A stretch of 64,000 nt of DNA from Saprospiraceae bacterium (lineage in GTDB: Bacteria > Bacteroidota > Bacteroidia > Chitinophagales > Saprospiraceae). Shown one piece after another: positions 47,713 to 56,622 of the stretch; position 1 is the stretch's first letter, and every line of letters begins with the position of its first letter. The stretch lies in NCBI GenBank assembly GCA_041392805.1, contig JAWKLJ010000001.1, positions 4,462,501 to 4,526,500 of the forward strand, written 5' to 3'. Both the position numbers and the translations under genes were made by a program. Under the pieces are notes generated by a model. That model saw only the letters and a list, made by a program, of their open reading frames with translations. It did no database searches and had not been told where the DNA came from.

Positions 47713-48579
47713 ATGAACACTAAAAAAATGTTATTTCCGCTTATGGCGCTACTCTTGTTGGCAGTAGCTTGTAGCAAAGAGAAAACCGTCTCTGAACAGG
47801 ATCGACAAACAACTGAGCAGCTCACCAAAGACTATTTGATGGTAGCGCAAATTTTTGAAAGTAGCTACAAAACAGTGGATTCACAAGCCAAACAACAAGG
47901 GGCGCTTAATGGCTTTAATAGTCAAGGCAATGAGCTGGATGAACGAGGGAATTGCCCCGAAACCAGTTTTTCGACAACTCAAAATACGATCTTCCCTGCC
48001 ACCCTCGAACTTGACTTTGGGAGCGGCTGCGTGAATGATGACGGCATTACGGTAGCCGGTAAAATCACAGCCGTTTTTAATGGCCTTTTATTAAGCTCGG
48101 GCACTTCCATTACTTTGAATTACAGCAATTTTGTCTTTGATGGGCACACTGTGTCTGGAACCTATGTGGTCGCCAATCAAGGAGAAGACGCTAATGGTCA
48201 ACATACCTTTACCGCTACCGTTGATGGCCAGGTTCAAAGGGCGGATGGAAGAAGCTTTACCTATCAGGCTACAACGTCCAGCAAACAGACAGAAGGCAAT
48301 GATACCAATTTCTTCACAAATGGGCTTGCGGGTATTTTTGATGATGTGTGGAGTGTCACCAAGGATGCTACCTTGACGACTAGCGATGGCCTTCAGGCAA
48401 CTATTTCTACGCCATCCCCTGTTCGCCATCCACTCAATTGCAGATGGCCGGTTAGTGGTGTCTTTGAATTGGAAGTCAATAATCCGACCGTTATCAGCAG
48501 CCTTAATTATGGCGAAGGTAATTGTGATCGTAAAGCTTTGCTGACCATTGGCGACTACAGCGTAGAAATTAATTTATAG
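47713..48579 (+). CDS. Lipoprotein of unknown function
   Basis: This 288-residue product is not recognised. A lipoprotein signal (LMALLLLAVACSKEK, Cys ~21) is clear. An acidic N-terminal helix is followed by a beta-rich domain with repeated strand pairs (TLELDFGSGCVNDDGITVAGKI, INY/TLNYSNFVFDGHTVSGTY) and a conserved-looking pair of cysteines (NCPETSF; LDFGSGC). C-terminal strands end KALLTIGDYSVEINL. It resembles the many uncharacterised surface lipoproteins of Bacteroidota. It is flanked by non-coding repeats on both sides. Confidence 0.85.
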   Translation: MNTKKMLFPLMALLLLAVACSKEKTVSEQDRQTTEQLTKDYLMVAQIFESSYKTVDSQAKQQGALNGFNSQGNELDERGNCPETSFSTTQNTIFPATLELDFGSGCVNDDGITVAGKITAVFNGLLLSSGTSITLNYSNFVFDGHTVSGTYVVANQGEDANGQHTFTATVDGQVQRADGRSFTYQATTSSKQTEGNDTNFFTNGLAGIFDDVWSVTKDATLTTSDGLQATISTPSPVRHPLNCRWPVSGVFELEVNNPTVISSLNYGEGNCDRKALLTIGDYSVEINL

Positions 48580-49300
48580 GCGGAAGTCGTAAGTCGAGGG
48601 CGGAAAGCAGCAATAGCCCAAGCAAACCCCAAGCCAATTCCAATCCCATCGGGATTCAACATTGGTAGAGCCAGCATGAAGGAGAGAAGTCGAAAGTCGG
48701 AAATGCAGCAATAGCCTAAGCAAACCCCAAGCCAATTCCAATCCCATCGGGATTCAACATTGGTAGAGCCAGCATGAAGGAGAGAAGTCGAAAGTCGAGG
48801 GCGGAGGTGGGGCTGTTGTAAGTCGAAAGTCGGAAAGCAGCAATAGCCCAAGCAAACCCCAAGCCAATTCCAATCCCATCGGGATTCAACATTGGCAGAG
48901 CCAGCATGAAGGAGAGAAGTCGTAAGTCGAGGTCGGAGGTGGGGCTGTTGTAAGTCGAAAGTCGGAAAACAGCAATAGCCCAAGCAAACCCCAAGCCAAT
49001 TCCAATCCCATCGGGATTCAACATTGGTAGAGCCAGCATGAAGGAGAGAAGTCGGTAAGTCGAGGGCGGAGGTGGGGCTGTTGTAAGTCGGAAATGCAGC
49101 AATAGCCCAAGCAAACCCCAAGCCAATTCCAATCCCATCGGGATTCAACATTGGTAGAGCCAGCATGAAGGAGAGAAGTCGTAAGTCGAGGGCGGAGGTG
49201 GGGCTGTTGTAAGTCGAAAGTCGGAAATGCAGCAATAGCCTAAGCAAACCCCAAGCCAATTCCAATCCCATCGGGATTCAACATTGGCAGAGCCAGCTTC
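48580..49300. repeat. Tandem array of six ~98-133-bp units
   Basis: Six units begin with GCAATAGCCCAAGC at about 48610, 48708, 48840, 48972, 49099 and 49232. Each has a near-identical ~75-bp core (AAGCCAATTCCAATCCCATC, then GGGATTCAACATTGG) plus a variable-length spacer made of AAGTCGTAAGTCGAGGGCGG-type words. Unit length varies only in the spacer. Open frames across it (both antisense frames carry the same repeated peptide) are by-products. A degenerate relative lies near 53930-53975 (CATCGGGATTGACC). Confidence 0.9.
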
Positions 49301-49329
49301 CGCCTTCGCCTTCCGTCTTTGTCAAGCGC

Positions 49330-50349
49330 TTAGAGCGGATGCACATTGAGTTGTGATTCTTCCCCGGCAAATCCAGCGATTAGTTTTTGTTTCAATTCTT
49401 CTTTTACTTCTTCACTGGCAAAGGCATGGGTTATCGCCTCTAAATTGCACCTAAAAAAATGTGCCTTTTCCCATCCAAACACCCGGTGTAGCGTCTGGTA
49501 TTCATCCGTTAAAGTCACATTAGAAATGGTTCGTGCATCGGTGTTAATGCTCATGGATACCCCCGAATGGTAGATTTTATCGACGGTATGTTGTTCGATC
49601 GTATCATAGATGGCGGTCTGGATGTTGCTGGTAGGGCAGACCTCCAGGTGAATGTCTTTGCTTTTAAGGAAAGCCATCAACTCAGGATCTTCCACGCTTC
49701 TAACCCCGTGGCCAATTCTTTGCGGGTGAAAATGCCTAAGTGTTTCCCAAACGCTATCTGCGCCACGCGCCTCTCCAGCATGGGCAGTGCAAGGAATGCC
49801 TTTTTTCTTTGCGTATTGAAAAGCTTTGACATGCTGGTCGATTGGAAAGCCCGCCTCATCGGCGGCGATATCAAAGCCTACCACATGCGTTCCCTGGAAT
49901 TGCTCCACCAAACGAACCGTTTCCATGCTTTGGGCTTCCGTGTAGTGGCGCAAGGTTGCCAGAATAAGGCCTGCTTGGATACCCGTTTTCTCCATTCCGG
50001 CAATGGCGGCGGCATTAACGATTTTAACCACTTCTGCGGAGCTGAGCCCCTGATCAAGATGCAACAAAGGCGCAAAGCGTATTTCTGCATAAATAACATC
50101 ATCTGCCTGCAACTGCTCAAACAAATCGAGGGTCACCATCCACAATTGCTCGGCGGTCTGCATCAACTCAATTCCCTTTGCTGCCCGGGTAATAAAATCA
50201 GCCAAATCATGGCATTTGGCCGGGCCAATAAATTCGGCTTCATAGGCCTCTTTCGTCACCGAAGGATTCAACTGTTGAACGACCTTATAGCTGAGGGAGC
50301 AGTCGAGATGAAGGTGAAGCTCTATTTTAGGTAAGTTGTTATAATTCAT
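49330..50349 (-). CDS. add: Adenosine deaminase
   Basis: This 339-residue protein converts adenosine to inosine in purine salvage. Metal-binding and catalytic motifs are present: LPKIELHLHLDCSL (HxH), CTAHAGEARGADSV (His and catalytic Glu), RIGHGVRS and EVCPTSN. The late motif is SINTDARTISN; the first Asp (metal) is kept, but the second Asp found in mammalian enzymes is Ala, as in a subset of bacterial homologues I recall. The usual EGS after HLHL is DCS. The start ATG lies 7 nt from the end of a degraded nucleoside hydrolase, formerly its operon partner. Confidence 0.9.
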   Translation of the reverse strand: MNYNNLPKIELHLHLDCSLSYKVVQQLNPSVTKEAYEAEFIGPAKCHDLADFITRAAKGIELMQTAEQLWMVTLDLFEQLQADDVIYAEIRFAPLLHLDQGLSSAEVVKIVNAAAIAGMEKTGIQAGLILATLRHYTEAQSMETVRLVEQFQGTHVVGFDIAADEAGFPIDQHVKAFQYAKKKGIPCTAHAGEARGADSVWETLRHFHPQRIGHGVRSVEDPELMAFLKSKDIHLEVCPTSNIQTAIYDTIEQHTVDKIYHSGVSMSINTDARTISNVTLTDEYQTLHRVFGWEKAHFFRCNLEAITHAFASEEVKEELKQKLIAGFAGEESQLNVHPL

Positions 50350-50355
50350 TTTAGA

Positions 50356-50760
50356 CTATTTTAGTAGGGCCTCTGTTAACATGTTTAAAAACTGTTCGCG
50401 GGAGGCTTCCAGAACGACGGCAACGTTCGGTTTTTTTTGTAAAACGCCCGTATCATCATGGTGCATTGTTTAACCAGTTGAGCAATCTCCGGCGCCTTGG
50501 TCAGCGCGAGTGCTATATTGGTCAGGGCGCCAAGTGCAACGACTTCTAGCTCCTTTGGAAAGGCCTTTATCGTATCAATAATAACATCAATGGCATTCCT
50601 CTGGTTGGCTACCCGACCACTTAGTTTCAAACCAATGTCCCCATCCTATCTTTGTCATGCACAAACTGGGCCGTCTTCAAGGGGCGCAGGAGCGGCTTGG
50701 CCGCACCCAGATTAATGCCACGGCATCATCGGAGGCTGTATCTATTAAGAAATGTCGCAT
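50356..50760 (-). pseudogene. Degraded inosine-uridine-type nucleoside hydrolase
   Basis: Three pieces of the family can be read in different minus-strand frames. At the 5' end is MRHFLIDTASDDAVALI (from 50760), matching the DTD..DDA.A nucleotide/calcium site but without the usual second Asp. In the middle is GDIGLKLSGRVANQRNAIDV through VALGALTNIALALTKAPEIA. At the 3' end is VAVVLEASREQFLNMLTEAL ending at 50356. Frameshifts separate them, one at an A8 run (T8 at 50432-50439), and roughly half the ~300-residue enzyme is missing. It was probably co-transcribed with add. Confidence 0.8.
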
Positions 50761-50928
50761 GATAATTGGAAAGGTTTTATACTCGAACTTGTTTTTTAAC
50801 TTCACCCGTAATATAATGCGTTGTCAAGGACATTTGTCCCAAACTAGCGCTCATCCATGATCAGGACCAATCAAAAGCTGCTAGACAAGATCAGCTGGAT
50901 AGCGGCCCATTCGGATATTAAGAGAAGG

Positions 50929-51046
50929 GAAAAAAATAAATGATACGACTTTTGATTCGCTAAAATTTTCAAAGCAACTGAGAGAAAGGAAGTTGTGTGA
51001 AAATACTCGCGAATCTTTGAAAAAAGTGGTATCATTTATTTCCGTC
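50929..51046. repeat. Long hairpin element, TTTGACGGAAATAAA family, copy 2 (inverted)
   Basis: The left arm AAATAAATGATAC-GACTTTT pairs with AAAAGTGGTATCATTTATTT on the right, which ends CCGTCAAACTACT (reverse complement of the AGTAGTTTGACGG boundary in copy 1). The tip GCAACTGAGAGAAAGGAAG then TTGTGTG matches copy 1. The rest of 50761-51117 holds no gene. Confidence 0.78.
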
Positions 51047-51117
51047 AAACTACTAAAGAACAAATTGTTACCAAGCAGGTAAAAGCGGGGCAAAAATAGC
51101 TTTTGCAAAACAAATAC

Positions 51118-53622
51118 TTAATCTTCTCCTCCAAGCATTTCTGCAATCCGATCTCGCGCATCCTCCAGGTGATACTTGGTCATGCTGTCATTCGCCTTGG
51201 GTAAAGCCTTTTTTAGATCTTTATCCAATACCTTCAACTCTGCTTTTATCATGGGCCAGATATCTGATTGGCTCAGTGGCGTAGTTGGCGGACCAAAAGA
51301 AAAGCCAGAGGCGCCGCCAGAAGGTTTTGGCGGATTTAGCAACTCCTCCAATTGGTCCAAATAGGCTCTTTGTAAGTTTCGGCGATACACATCAATCGGG
51401 GCATTGGTATATATTTCGGTCCAAATGCCCCTTCTGAGGCTAGCGCACATCTCCATAGGTTGATAGGAGCGGTTGCCTGCAAAAGCCGTTGCCTCCATCA
51501 TGCGTTGTAATCGGCGCGTACTCAAGACACTTCTCAAATAACGGGTTTGCAGCGATCGGATCCGTTCCAGGGCACCATTTGATTCTATCCGGCGTAATAT
51601 TTCCTCATCCAGGAGCCAATCTGGCGTAGCGAAAACATGCTCATTCAGAAACTGCATGGCCGCCTTTTGTTTTTCGGCTGGAACAGGTGTATAAACGACC
51701 CCGGCCTGGTCTGCCTTTTTGGTGTTTTGATAAACACCGCCAATGTTGGTGACCACATGGCCAATATAGCGACTCCAAACATCGATCAGTTCGCCATACA
51801 GTTCCTCCAGGTCAGCATAATCTTTGGTGTCCTTAGTCGTCCAGTCTATTAGTTTGGGCGCCACTAGCTTTAGATTCGCCAAGCCATAGCTACTGGCTTT
51901 TACCGCATCGTCTCCCACACACTCCGTCTGAGAATCAGGGTCTTCGCCTCCCGAGCCACTGCCAAATTGAAAGCGAGGGTCGTCCACCTTCTCGCGAATC
52001 CATTGGTCCAAAGTAGCCAACTCACTTTCCGTCGTAGTGGCATTGGGAACCAATCGATACCCCCAGTTGATGGCGTAATGGTCATATGGGCCAATTTGCC
52101 GAACAAAACGGATGCCTTCATCTCCAGGTTGAGCCACATAATTGTACCGGGCATAATCCATTATAGTCGTTGCAATGCCATATTTCTGCGTAAATGGTCC
52201 AGAACGCAGAGAATCTACAGGGTAGGCCGAGCTCGCCTTCATATTGTGTGGCAAGCCTAAGGCGTGGCCGATTTCATGGGCAATCACCATTTTCATCATT
52301 TCGCCAATATCTTCTTGTGGCGTATTTAGGGTCCTGGCACTAGGGTTAGCGGCACCCGTTTCCAATAAATAGCGGTTTCGGTAAGAACGTAAATGGTTAT
52401 GGTACCAAATGATATCACTTTCAATGATTTCGCCGGTGCGGGGGTCGCTTACGCTAGGGCCCACCGCGTTTCTGGTGGTGCTGGCCACATAACGAACCAC
52501 CGAGTAACGGGCGTCCTCCGGACTGAATTCTGGATCTTCTTCGGGCGTAGGTGGGTCTTTGCAGATAATGGCATTTTTAAAACCAGCCGTTTCAAATACT
52601 TTTTGCCATTCTTCTACCCCAGCCTTCATATAAGGGCGGAGTTTTTCTGGGGTGCCGGGGTCCAGGTAATAAACAATAGGTTTGATGGGTTCTACGAGTT
52701 CTCCGCGTGCGTAGGCGGCAGGGTCTTTGGGCTCCAGGCGCCAGCGACGGATGTAGCGTTTGCTATCCGATTTGAGGGCATCCGAACCGTAGTCGGTCTG
52801 CCCAATGGTAAACCAGCCCACGCGCGGATCATACTGGCGTGCCATCATGGGTTTTTCTGGCAATCGGATCATGGATTGATTCCATTGGATGGAAAGGGCT
52901 CCTGATCTTGCACTCCTCGAATCGGCAGCAGCTTTGTAGGTCACCGTATGAATAACCTCAACATTGATGGGAAACGCGCGAATGGTATCAATAAAAGAAC
53001 GCGTTGGATCGGCAGCCGACACTTTCTGGTCTTTTTTTATCCGATCAGGAATCTCATTGACACCGCCTTTCGCGAAAAGAGCAGTGACATCAATGATTAC
53101 CCCTGAAGAATCCTGGTTTAAGGCTTCTATCTTAAAGGATTGCCAGATAGGCTCAAAGTTGTTTTTTCGAACGGATTCGTGAATGGCCAGGTTTTCGTCG
53201 GCTACATTTTGGTAGGAGGCAATTCTGACCAGAATATTGTTGCCATTGCGCTCCCAACGGACGACTTGTTCCTCGATCTTGGATCCTGCATTCAGGTAGG
53301 GACTAAAATCCGTCGGAATGGCCCTGATCCGACTGATCCACAACATTTCAATACCCAATTCCTTATTCGGAATCTCGTAATACCATTTGTCATCTACCCG
53401 GTGGACAGTAAATAAGCCCTCATCACTTTGGGCTTTTTCCGTAATGACATCTTTGTAAGGCTTAAAAGGTGATTTTTCTTTTTTAGATTTTTCAGCGGTG
53501 GTGTCCGATTTGCTGGTAGTATCCGTTGGCCTTTTTTGGCCCAATAAAGGTTGGGATAAAAACGAACAGACACTGAAAAGGACTAGGGCAATGAGTGGCG
53601 CTCTGAGCTTGAAGTTTTTCAC
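51118..53622 (-). CDS. Secreted zinc-dependent metalloprotease (gluzincin/metzincin-like, DUF5117/DUF4953 architecture)
   Basis: This 834-residue protein has a signal peptide (LIALVLFSVCSFLSQPLLGQ). The N-terminal half is a beta-rich region often labelled DUF5117 (EKAQSDEGLFTVHRVDDKWYYE, WISRIRAIPTDFSPYLNAG). The catalytic part has VIAHEIGHALGLPHNMKAS near residues 443-460, an extended HExxHxxGxxH zinc site as in metzincins, with YGIATTIMDYARYNY downstream supplying the Met-turn. A C-terminal helical domain follows. Likely exported to the periplasm or beyond, but no T9SS sorting domain is seen. Substrate unknown. Confidence 0.88.
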   Translation of the reverse strand: MKNFKLRAPLIALVLFSVCSFLSQPLLGQKRPTDTTSKSDTTAEKSKKEKSPFKPYKDVITEKAQSDEGLFTVHRVDDKWYYEIPNKELGIEMLWISRIRAIPTDFSPYLNAGSKIEEQVVRWERNGNNILVRIASYQNVADENLAIHESVRKNNFEPIWQSFKIEALNQDSSGVIIDVTALFAKGGVNEIPDRIKKDQKVSAADPTRSFIDTIRAFPINVEVIHTVTYKAAADSRSARSGALSIQWNQSMIRLPEKPMMARQYDPRVGWFTIGQTDYGSDALKSDSKRYIRRWRLEPKDPAAYARGELVEPIKPIVYYLDPGTPEKLRPYMKAGVEEWQKVFETAGFKNAIICKDPPTPEEDPEFSPEDARYSVVRYVASTTRNAVGPSVSDPRTGEIIESDIIWYHNHLRSYRNRYLLETGAANPSARTLNTPQEDIGEMMKMVIAHEIGHALGLPHNMKASSAYPVDSLRSGPFTQKYGIATTIMDYARYNYVAQPGDEGIRFVRQIGPYDHYAINWGYRLVPNATTTESELATLDQWIREKVDDPRFQFGSGSGGEDPDSQTECVGDDAVKASSYGLANLKLVAPKLIDWTTKDTKDYADLEELYGELIDVWSRYIGHVVTNIGGVYQNTKKADQAGVVYTPVPAEKQKAAMQFLNEHVFATPDWLLDEEILRRIESNGALERIRSLQTRYLRSVLSTRRLQRMMEATAFAGNRSYQPMEMCASLRRGIWTEIYTNAPIDVYRRNLQRAYLDQLEELLNPPKPSGGASGFSFGPPTTPLSQSDIWPMIKAELKVLDKDLKKALPKANDSMTKYHLEDARDRIAEMLGGED

Positions 53623-53763
53623 TAGTGTAGAGTTTATTCTTTGTAATATTTAAAGATGGGGAAAATACAAAACTATGCGAAGAGGTACCCTTGAAATTAC
53701 TGCTGATTTTTATTTTGGCCAAAAATTAGTTGGTAGGGGGCAAGGGGGGCGTGTGTTTTTTTT
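53623..53763. other. Gap upstream of the metalloprotease
   Basis: The region 53623-54011 holds no gene. This first part would carry the minus-strand metalloprotease promoter; none was recognised. It is followed by an interspersed repeat and a G/C-rich tail containing CATCGGGATTGACC, a degenerate relative of the array at 48580-49300. Confidence 0.4.
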
Positions 53764-53850
53764 GGGACGCGGAGTTATTGGAGGTTTGGCTTGGGTGTTT
53801 TTTGGGACGTGGAGATAGGGTAGGTTGAGAGGTATTGGAGGTTTGGGGTA
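53764..53850. repeat. Interspersed GGACGT/GGTATTGGAG family, copy 2 (half element)
   Basis: TTTGGGACGCGGAGTTATTG and TTTGGGACGTGGAGATAGGG stand as direct repeats 40 bp apart, followed by GAGAGGTATTGGAGG. The opposing arm seen in the other two copies is missing. Confidence 0.6.
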
Positions 53851-53981
53851 AGCCCCAGCGATACAGCCGCCATTTTCATTGAAATTGCCATTGAAGCCAG
53901 CTGAAGCTATTGAACCACCAGTTTTCTCCCCAACCCAGCCCGCCCCAATCTCATCGGGATTGACCCTCGGTAGCCCTTTTT

Positions 53982-53996
53982 ACCGCCTTTGGCGGT
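53982..53996. terminator. Weak hairpin beyond the hut operon
   Basis: ACCGCC-TTT-GGCGGT forms a 6-bp stem; ATTTTTG follows on the plus strand, so it reads better as a plus-strand terminator. A GATTTTT/AAAAATC pair adjoins it. Low weight as the hut terminator. Confidence 0.3.
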
Positions 53997-54011
53997 CGAT
54001 TTTTGAAAAAA

Positions 54012-54989
54012 TCAGCAAAACAAATTAAGAAATTTCAAGATCCTGGCTATTAAACTAGCCCCCAATTTGGCCGTTCGCTGATCAATATCATAGCGAGGAT
54101 TGAGCTCGCAAATATCACACACCTTGAGTTTTCCAGAAACAGCTATGATCTCCAGAAAGGGCAGTATCTGGTGTGGCCACAGGCCCAGTGCTGCTGCTGC
54201 GCTGACGCCTGGTGCAAAAGCCGCATCAAAAGCATCCAGATCAATCGTCAGATAAAGCATATCCTGTTGGGCTATAAAAGCCTGGAGTGGCGCCATTATT
54301 GATGCATTGGGCCATTGACTCATTTCTTCCGTCGTCAGATAGGTGACGTCCAATTCCTTTGCTTTAGCAAATAAGGAGGAGGTGTTTCCAGTGGCATTGA
54401 TACCCAAACAAAAATAAGAGAAGGCCGTGTCGCGTTGAGCACACCACTCGGCCATCTGCCAAAAAGGCGTCCCGGAGTTGGCCCCATACACAGGGTGGCG
54501 TAGGTCAAAATGCGCATCAAAATTGATAATGCCGATCCTCGCTTCGGCACCTATTGCCTGCCGCAAGCCTAAATAGCTCCCCCAGGCTGTTTCATGCCCC
54601 CCACCCATTATAATTGGAAATGCGGCTTGCTCTACGATTGCAGCTACACAATTGGCCAAAGCCTGCTGTGCACCCTCCAGGTCATCACCCAGACAGCTAA
54701 TATCCCCGGCATCCATTAGCTGAAAATCGTTCCCAAAATGCCAGGCAAAAGAAGCCATCGCCTTCCTTAAGGCTGCGGGACCTTCCGCTGCTCCCACTCG
54801 CCCTTGGTTCCGCCGTACCCCTTCGTCACAGCAAAAACCGAGGAGGGCAGCCTTATGGCCACTGTGTTTCCAGCCTTCCTTTCTCAGATCAATGCACTGT
54901 ACGCGCTGGTGAAACCGAATATCCGCTGCCTGATCTACTCGACCAGTCCAGTTTGCCGGGTTTGGGGGTTGATAAAATGTGCTATCCAT
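54012..54989 (-). CDS. hutG: Formimidoylglutamase (arginase/ureohydrolase family)
   Basis: This 325-residue protein performs the last hut step, splitting N-formimidoyl-glutamate into glutamate and formamide. Manganese-site motifs of the ureohydrolase family are present: IIMGGGHETAWGSYLG, GIINFDAHFDLR and LYLTIDLDAFDAAFAPGVSA. The N-terminal HKAALLGFCCDEGVRRNQGR also fits HutG. Agmatinase or arginase is possible by family alone, but the position as last gene of a hut operon settles the assignment. A repeat-rich 218-nt gap separates it from hutI. Confidence 0.92.
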   Translation of the reverse strand: MDSTFYQPPNPANWTGRVDQAADIRFHQRVQCIDLRKEGWKHSGHKAALLGFCCDEGVRRNQGRVGAAEGPAALRKAMASFAWHFGNDFQLMDAGDISCLGDDLEGAQQALANCVAAIVEQAAFPIIMGGGHETAWGSYLGLRQAIGAEARIGIINFDAHFDLRHPVYGANSGTPFWQMAEWCAQRDTAFSYFCLGINATGNTSSLFAKAKELDVTYLTTEEMSQWPNASIMAPLQAFIAQQDMLYLTIDLDAFDAAFAPGVSAAAALGLWPHQILPFLEIIAVSGKLKVCDICELNPRYDIDQRTAKLGASLIARILKFLNLFC

Positions 54990-55076
54990 AATAGGTAATA
55001 ATCAAAATTAAAATGTCAATCAAAATTCCTGCCGGAAAAATCTGGGCACCTTAAATGGCCTTTCTAAACTGTAGAT

Positions 55077-55191
55077 AACCATATAAGACATATAAGAAAG
55101 TAGGCGTGATACCTTATATGACCTTATATCCCTTATATGGTTCAAAAAAAGCCTAGATACGACCTTATATACCTCATATGGTTCAAAAAAA
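55077..55191. repeat. CTTATATGG repeat element inside the hut operon
   Basis: AACCATATAAG at 55077-55087 is the inverse of CTTATATGGTT at 55132-55142. Between and after them ACCTTATAT-type words repeat, and GGTTCAAAAAAAG occurs twice (55139, 55180). Imperfect hairpin plus direct repeat, lying between hutI and hutG. Confidence 0.65.
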
Positions 55192-55207
55192 GATGGCCAT
55201 TAAAACA

Positions 55208-56440
55208 TCACCGTCCCCGCTTCCACACACCCCCCGGTCGCAATTGCCCTTGCTGGTAAAGGATTTCGCGATAATCGTCGACAGGGAAGGCCACGATATC
55301 GGCTATTTGCCCCTCGATCAGCCGTCCTCGGTCCGACAAGCCGAGTGCGGCGGCGGCGCGAAAGCCAATGCCTGCTAGCACTTCCGCCGTGCTCAGTTTT
55401 TCAAACATTCCGTAGATACTGGCCACCGTAAGTAAATCGCCCATAGGGGCGGAGCCTGGATTCCAGTCGGAGGCGATGGCCAGGGAAGCGCCCGCGTCGA
55501 GTAAGCGGCGCCCGGGCGCAAATTCGCAGCCCAGTCCAATCGAGGCGCCCGGCAGGGCCACGGGAATGACTTCACTGGCTGCCAAGGCTTTGATCTCGGC
55601 CTCTCCCGATGCTTCCAGGTGGTCGGCACTTCTCGCTTTATGCCGGACCGCCAAGGCACTCCCGCCAAGCGAAAACTGATCGGCATGGACCGTTAGGTCA
55701 AAGCCTTGTTGCTGTAATGCCTGCATATATAAGGTGGCTGCTTTGACGGAGAAAGCACCTTCTTCAACGAAAATATCCGCACGTTGGGCTAAGCCTTCTG
55801 CCTGGACTATAGGGAAGAAGTGGGTCAGCATATGCTGAATATAAGCTATTTCATCGCCAATAAAATCTTTTGGAACAATATGGGCAGGAAGACAGGTCGG
55901 AATAAGATCGGCTTTGACCTGGGTTTGGGTAGCCTGGATAGCCCTTAGCATTTTTAGTTCCCCTTCTATGGTCAGGGTATAGCCACTTTTGACTTCTATG
56001 GTTGTGACGCCACCCAAAAAATGGCGTTGGGCACGCTGAACGCTCAGGGCTTCAAGCTCCGCAGGAGCGGCAGCACGTGTTTTCATTACCGTATCCCAAA
56101 TCCCTCCTCCCGCTTTGGCTATCTCCAGGTAGGTTTTTCCTTCGGCGCGCAGGGCGTAATCCTTGGCCCTGGAGCCGGCAAAACAGAGGTGGGTATGGGC
56201 ATCGATGAAGCCCGGTAAGGCGACCATAGGCTTTTCTATGGCTTTGATTCCAAGTCCGTCTTCTTTGGCAACTCGCCGGATTCGTTCGAAAGGGCCTATG
56301 GCTGCAATCTTTCCGTCTCGGATGATCACCCCCCCCTGTTCAATGACCTCCAGCTGCTCGTCTCGTAGGGGGCCTTTGAGCGGCAGGTGTCGCATCGTCA
56401 GTAGTTGGCAAAAGGGGCCCAGGGCGAAGGATTTATGCAT
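55208..56440 (-). CDS. hutI: Imidazolonepropionase
   Basis: This 410-residue amidohydrolase starts at the ATG at 56440, preceded by AGGAAAGAA; the frame extends ten codons upstream. It hydrolyses imidazolone-5-propionate to N-formimidoyl-glutamate. Motifs are GFIDAHTHLCFAGSRAKDY (HxH metal site plus the Arg of the substrate pocket), TTIEVKSGYTL (Lys), LTVHADQFS (His), ADHLEASGE and ALASDWNPGSAP (catalytic Asp). Length and order are normal for HutI. It lies between hutU and hutG. Confidence 0.95.
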   Translation of the reverse strand: MHKSFALGPFCQLLTMRHLPLKGPLRDEQLEVIEQGGVIIRDGKIAAIGPFERIRRVAKEDGLGIKAIEKPMVALPGFIDAHTHLCFAGSRAKDYALRAEGKTYLEIAKAGGGIWDTVMKTRAAAPAELEALSVQRAQRHFLGGVTTIEVKSGYTLTIEGELKMLRAIQATQTQVKADLIPTCLPAHIVPKDFIGDEIAYIQHMLTHFFPIVQAEGLAQRADIFVEEGAFSVKAATLYMQALQQQGFDLTVHADQFSLGGSALAVRHKARSADHLEASGEAEIKALAASEVIPVALPGASIGLGCEFAPGRRLLDAGASLAIASDWNPGSAPMGDLLTVASIYGMFEKLSTAEVLAGIGFRAAAALGLSDRGRLIEGQIADIVAFPVDDYREILYQQGQLRPGGVWKRGR

Positions 56441-56492
56441 TTCTTTCCTTTTTAAATGAGAGGTGAACATCGAAAAAAGGATCTGATTCGAC

Positions 56493-56576
56493 CTCAGTGT
56501 TCTCCCATACGCTGTGAACCTCTAATATTTAGGCGTAAGTTACACAGAGATTCACGGAGGAGCAGAGGTCACTGAG
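56493..56576. repeat. CTCAGTG-bounded inverted repeat between hutU and hutI
   Basis: CTCAGTG at 56493-56499 and CACTGAG at 56570-56576 bound a segment with ACAGAGATTCACGGAGGAGC, a word common in interspersed palindromes of many bacteria. Internal pairing is imperfect. It sits in the 152-nt gap of the hut operon. Confidence 0.6.
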
Positions 56577-56622
56577 ATAGGGTGTTCATCCCTCAGCTTT
56601 TAAATGTAGCTTTCCAAGCGTG

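Noticed and set aside
48555..49271. Two long minus-strand reading frames (up to 238 residues) across the tandem array
   Set aside because: They contain the same repeated peptide in more than one frame and exist only because the repeat lacks stops. No ribosome site or non-repeat part supports a gene.
48580..49300. CRISPR array
   Set aside because: The repeated cores are ~75 bp and the intervening segments are related to each other and vary in length; no leader or cas gene is seen.
49567..50334. 255-residue plus-strand frame opposite adenosine deaminase
   Set aside because: It is fully antisense to a clear family member and shows no domain or signal; a mirror of the add codon pattern.
52393..52905. 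170-residue plus-strand frame opposite the metalloprotease
   Set aside because: Antisense to a zinc-site-containing coding sequence; no independent support.
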